Shown: positions 63,574 to 64,000 of the stretch, one piece after another | How positions within the stretch are numbered: position 1 is the stretch's first letter | How the letters are laid out: every line of letters starts with the position of its first letter | Source of the DNA: Brachionus koreanus | Taxonomy: Eukaryota > Rotifera > Eurotatoria > Ploima > Brachionidae | Direction: 5' to 3' | NCBI GenBank assembly: GCA_016987375.1 | Contig: PJRA01000453.1 | Span: 651,638-715,637, forward strand | DNA length: 64,000 nucleotides | The notes under the pieces: model-generated | Databases searched by the model: none | What the model saw: only the letters and a program-made list of their open reading frames with translations | Told to the model about the DNA's origin: nothing | Program-made: the position numbers and the translations under genes

Positions 63574-64000
63574 TTAAATAGCTGAAACTCCGCTTGAGCT
63601 AGACGAGAATGTAATTAGGGGTTGATTAGAAGAGGCGTTGGACGAGGCTGGCGACAATTCTCCATAGACCACACACGAATATTGTTCCTGTTCATTTAGC
63701 TTTACTTGCTGTTGATGGTGTTGAGGTAGCTGCTTGAGTAAGACAACAGTAGGGTTGATGGGAACAGGCCGAATTGTGGTCATATAATGCGAATTAATAG
63801 TTCCACACGGCATGACAACCATTGAGTCAAATGAAGGCATGTGATTAATTGGATTGTATTCGGCATAATTATTCCATTGATTGTTTTGTTTGTTTAAAGT
63901 CTCGTAATAATGCTGAGTCGGTTTGTTTGTATTGTAGGCCAATTCTGAGCCACTCGATGATAATGACTCACATGCTGACATGTGCTCTAAGTCGAATGGC
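63574..64000 (-). CDS. 3' end of an unidentified gene, partial at window edge
   Basis: An open frame of at least 142 codons ending at a stop at 63574-63576. The first ATG is at 63979-63981, but the frame stays open to the window edge (PFDLEHMSACES), so the true start may lie outside. The protein is low-complexity: Ser-rich patches (ESLSSSGSEL, TFSSSSSGVSAI), a Gln/His run (QLPQHHQQQ), and Asn/Tyr-rich segments. This is typical of the disordered tail of a transcription factor or other regulatory protein, but no domain is visible and I make no function call. Composition clearly exceeds background GC, supporting coding. Confidence 0.65.
   Translation of the reverse strand, partial: PFDLEHMSACESLSSSGSELAYNTNKPTQHYYETLNKQNNQWNNYAEYNPINHMPSFDSMVVMPCGTINSHYMTTIRPVPINPTVVLLKQLPQHHQQQVKLNEQEQYSCVVYGELSPASSNASSNQPLITFSSSSSGVSAI

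Overview
The window is AT-rich nuclear DNA from an invertebrate animal. Evidence is split genes with GT-AG introns often only 40-70 bases long, two eukaryotic tRNA genes, and clear animal orthologues (GCC2, ARMC8, MRP1-type ABCC, PABPN1-like, (6-4) photolyase, AGPAT3/4). Gene compactness, a tandem set of divergent 7TM receptors and abundant small mobile elements suggest a lophotrochozoan, perhaps a monogonont rotifer such as Brachionus; that placement is inference. Three assembly gaps are present (15498-15513, 31580-31920, 52202-52966).

Layout. 1-8 kb: tRNA-Gln, an orphan single-exon gene, a nine-exon OTU+Tudor deubiquitinase (OTUD4/ALG13 type), tRNA-Ala. 8.7-14.8 kb: golgin GCC2 (eight exons, GRIP domain). 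15-17 kb: a foldback repeat and a 640-base Ginger-like DNA transposon remnant. 17-20 kb: SLC18B1-like transporter (nine exons). 20-23 kb: PABPN1-like RNA-binding protein with an apparent GC-AG intron. 23-26 kb: gene-poor DNA with an inverted repeat. 26-28 kb: single-exon (6-4) photolyase. 29-36.5 kb: three related receptor genes on the minus strand; the middle one is broken by a reverse transcriptase fragment. 37.5-41.8 kb: ARMC8, with a complete tRNA-derived SINE in its first intron. 43.8-49.8 kb: ABCC transporter (22 exons). 51.9-53.1 kb: Tc1-like transposon. 53.3-54 kb: small PPxY membrane protein. 55.3-56.1 kb: decayed LINE. 57.4-60.8 kb: tandem lysophosphatidic acid acyltransferases. The right edge cuts an unidentified minus-strand gene.

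The exon models for OTUD4, GCC2, SLC18B1, PABPN1, ARMC8, ABCC1 and both AGPATs were built by hand from splice sites and frame continuity. Each sums to a whole number of codons with one terminal stop. The genes are mostly unrelated housekeeping functions (ubiquitin, Golgi tethering, transport, RNA, DNA repair, lipids); there is no operon or cluster logic apart from the receptor and acyltransferase tandem duplications. The notable content is the mobile-element layer: a SINE with target-site duplication, two foldback families, a Ginger-like remnant, a Tc1 element, LINE pieces and a dispersed repeat with a conserved reading frame.
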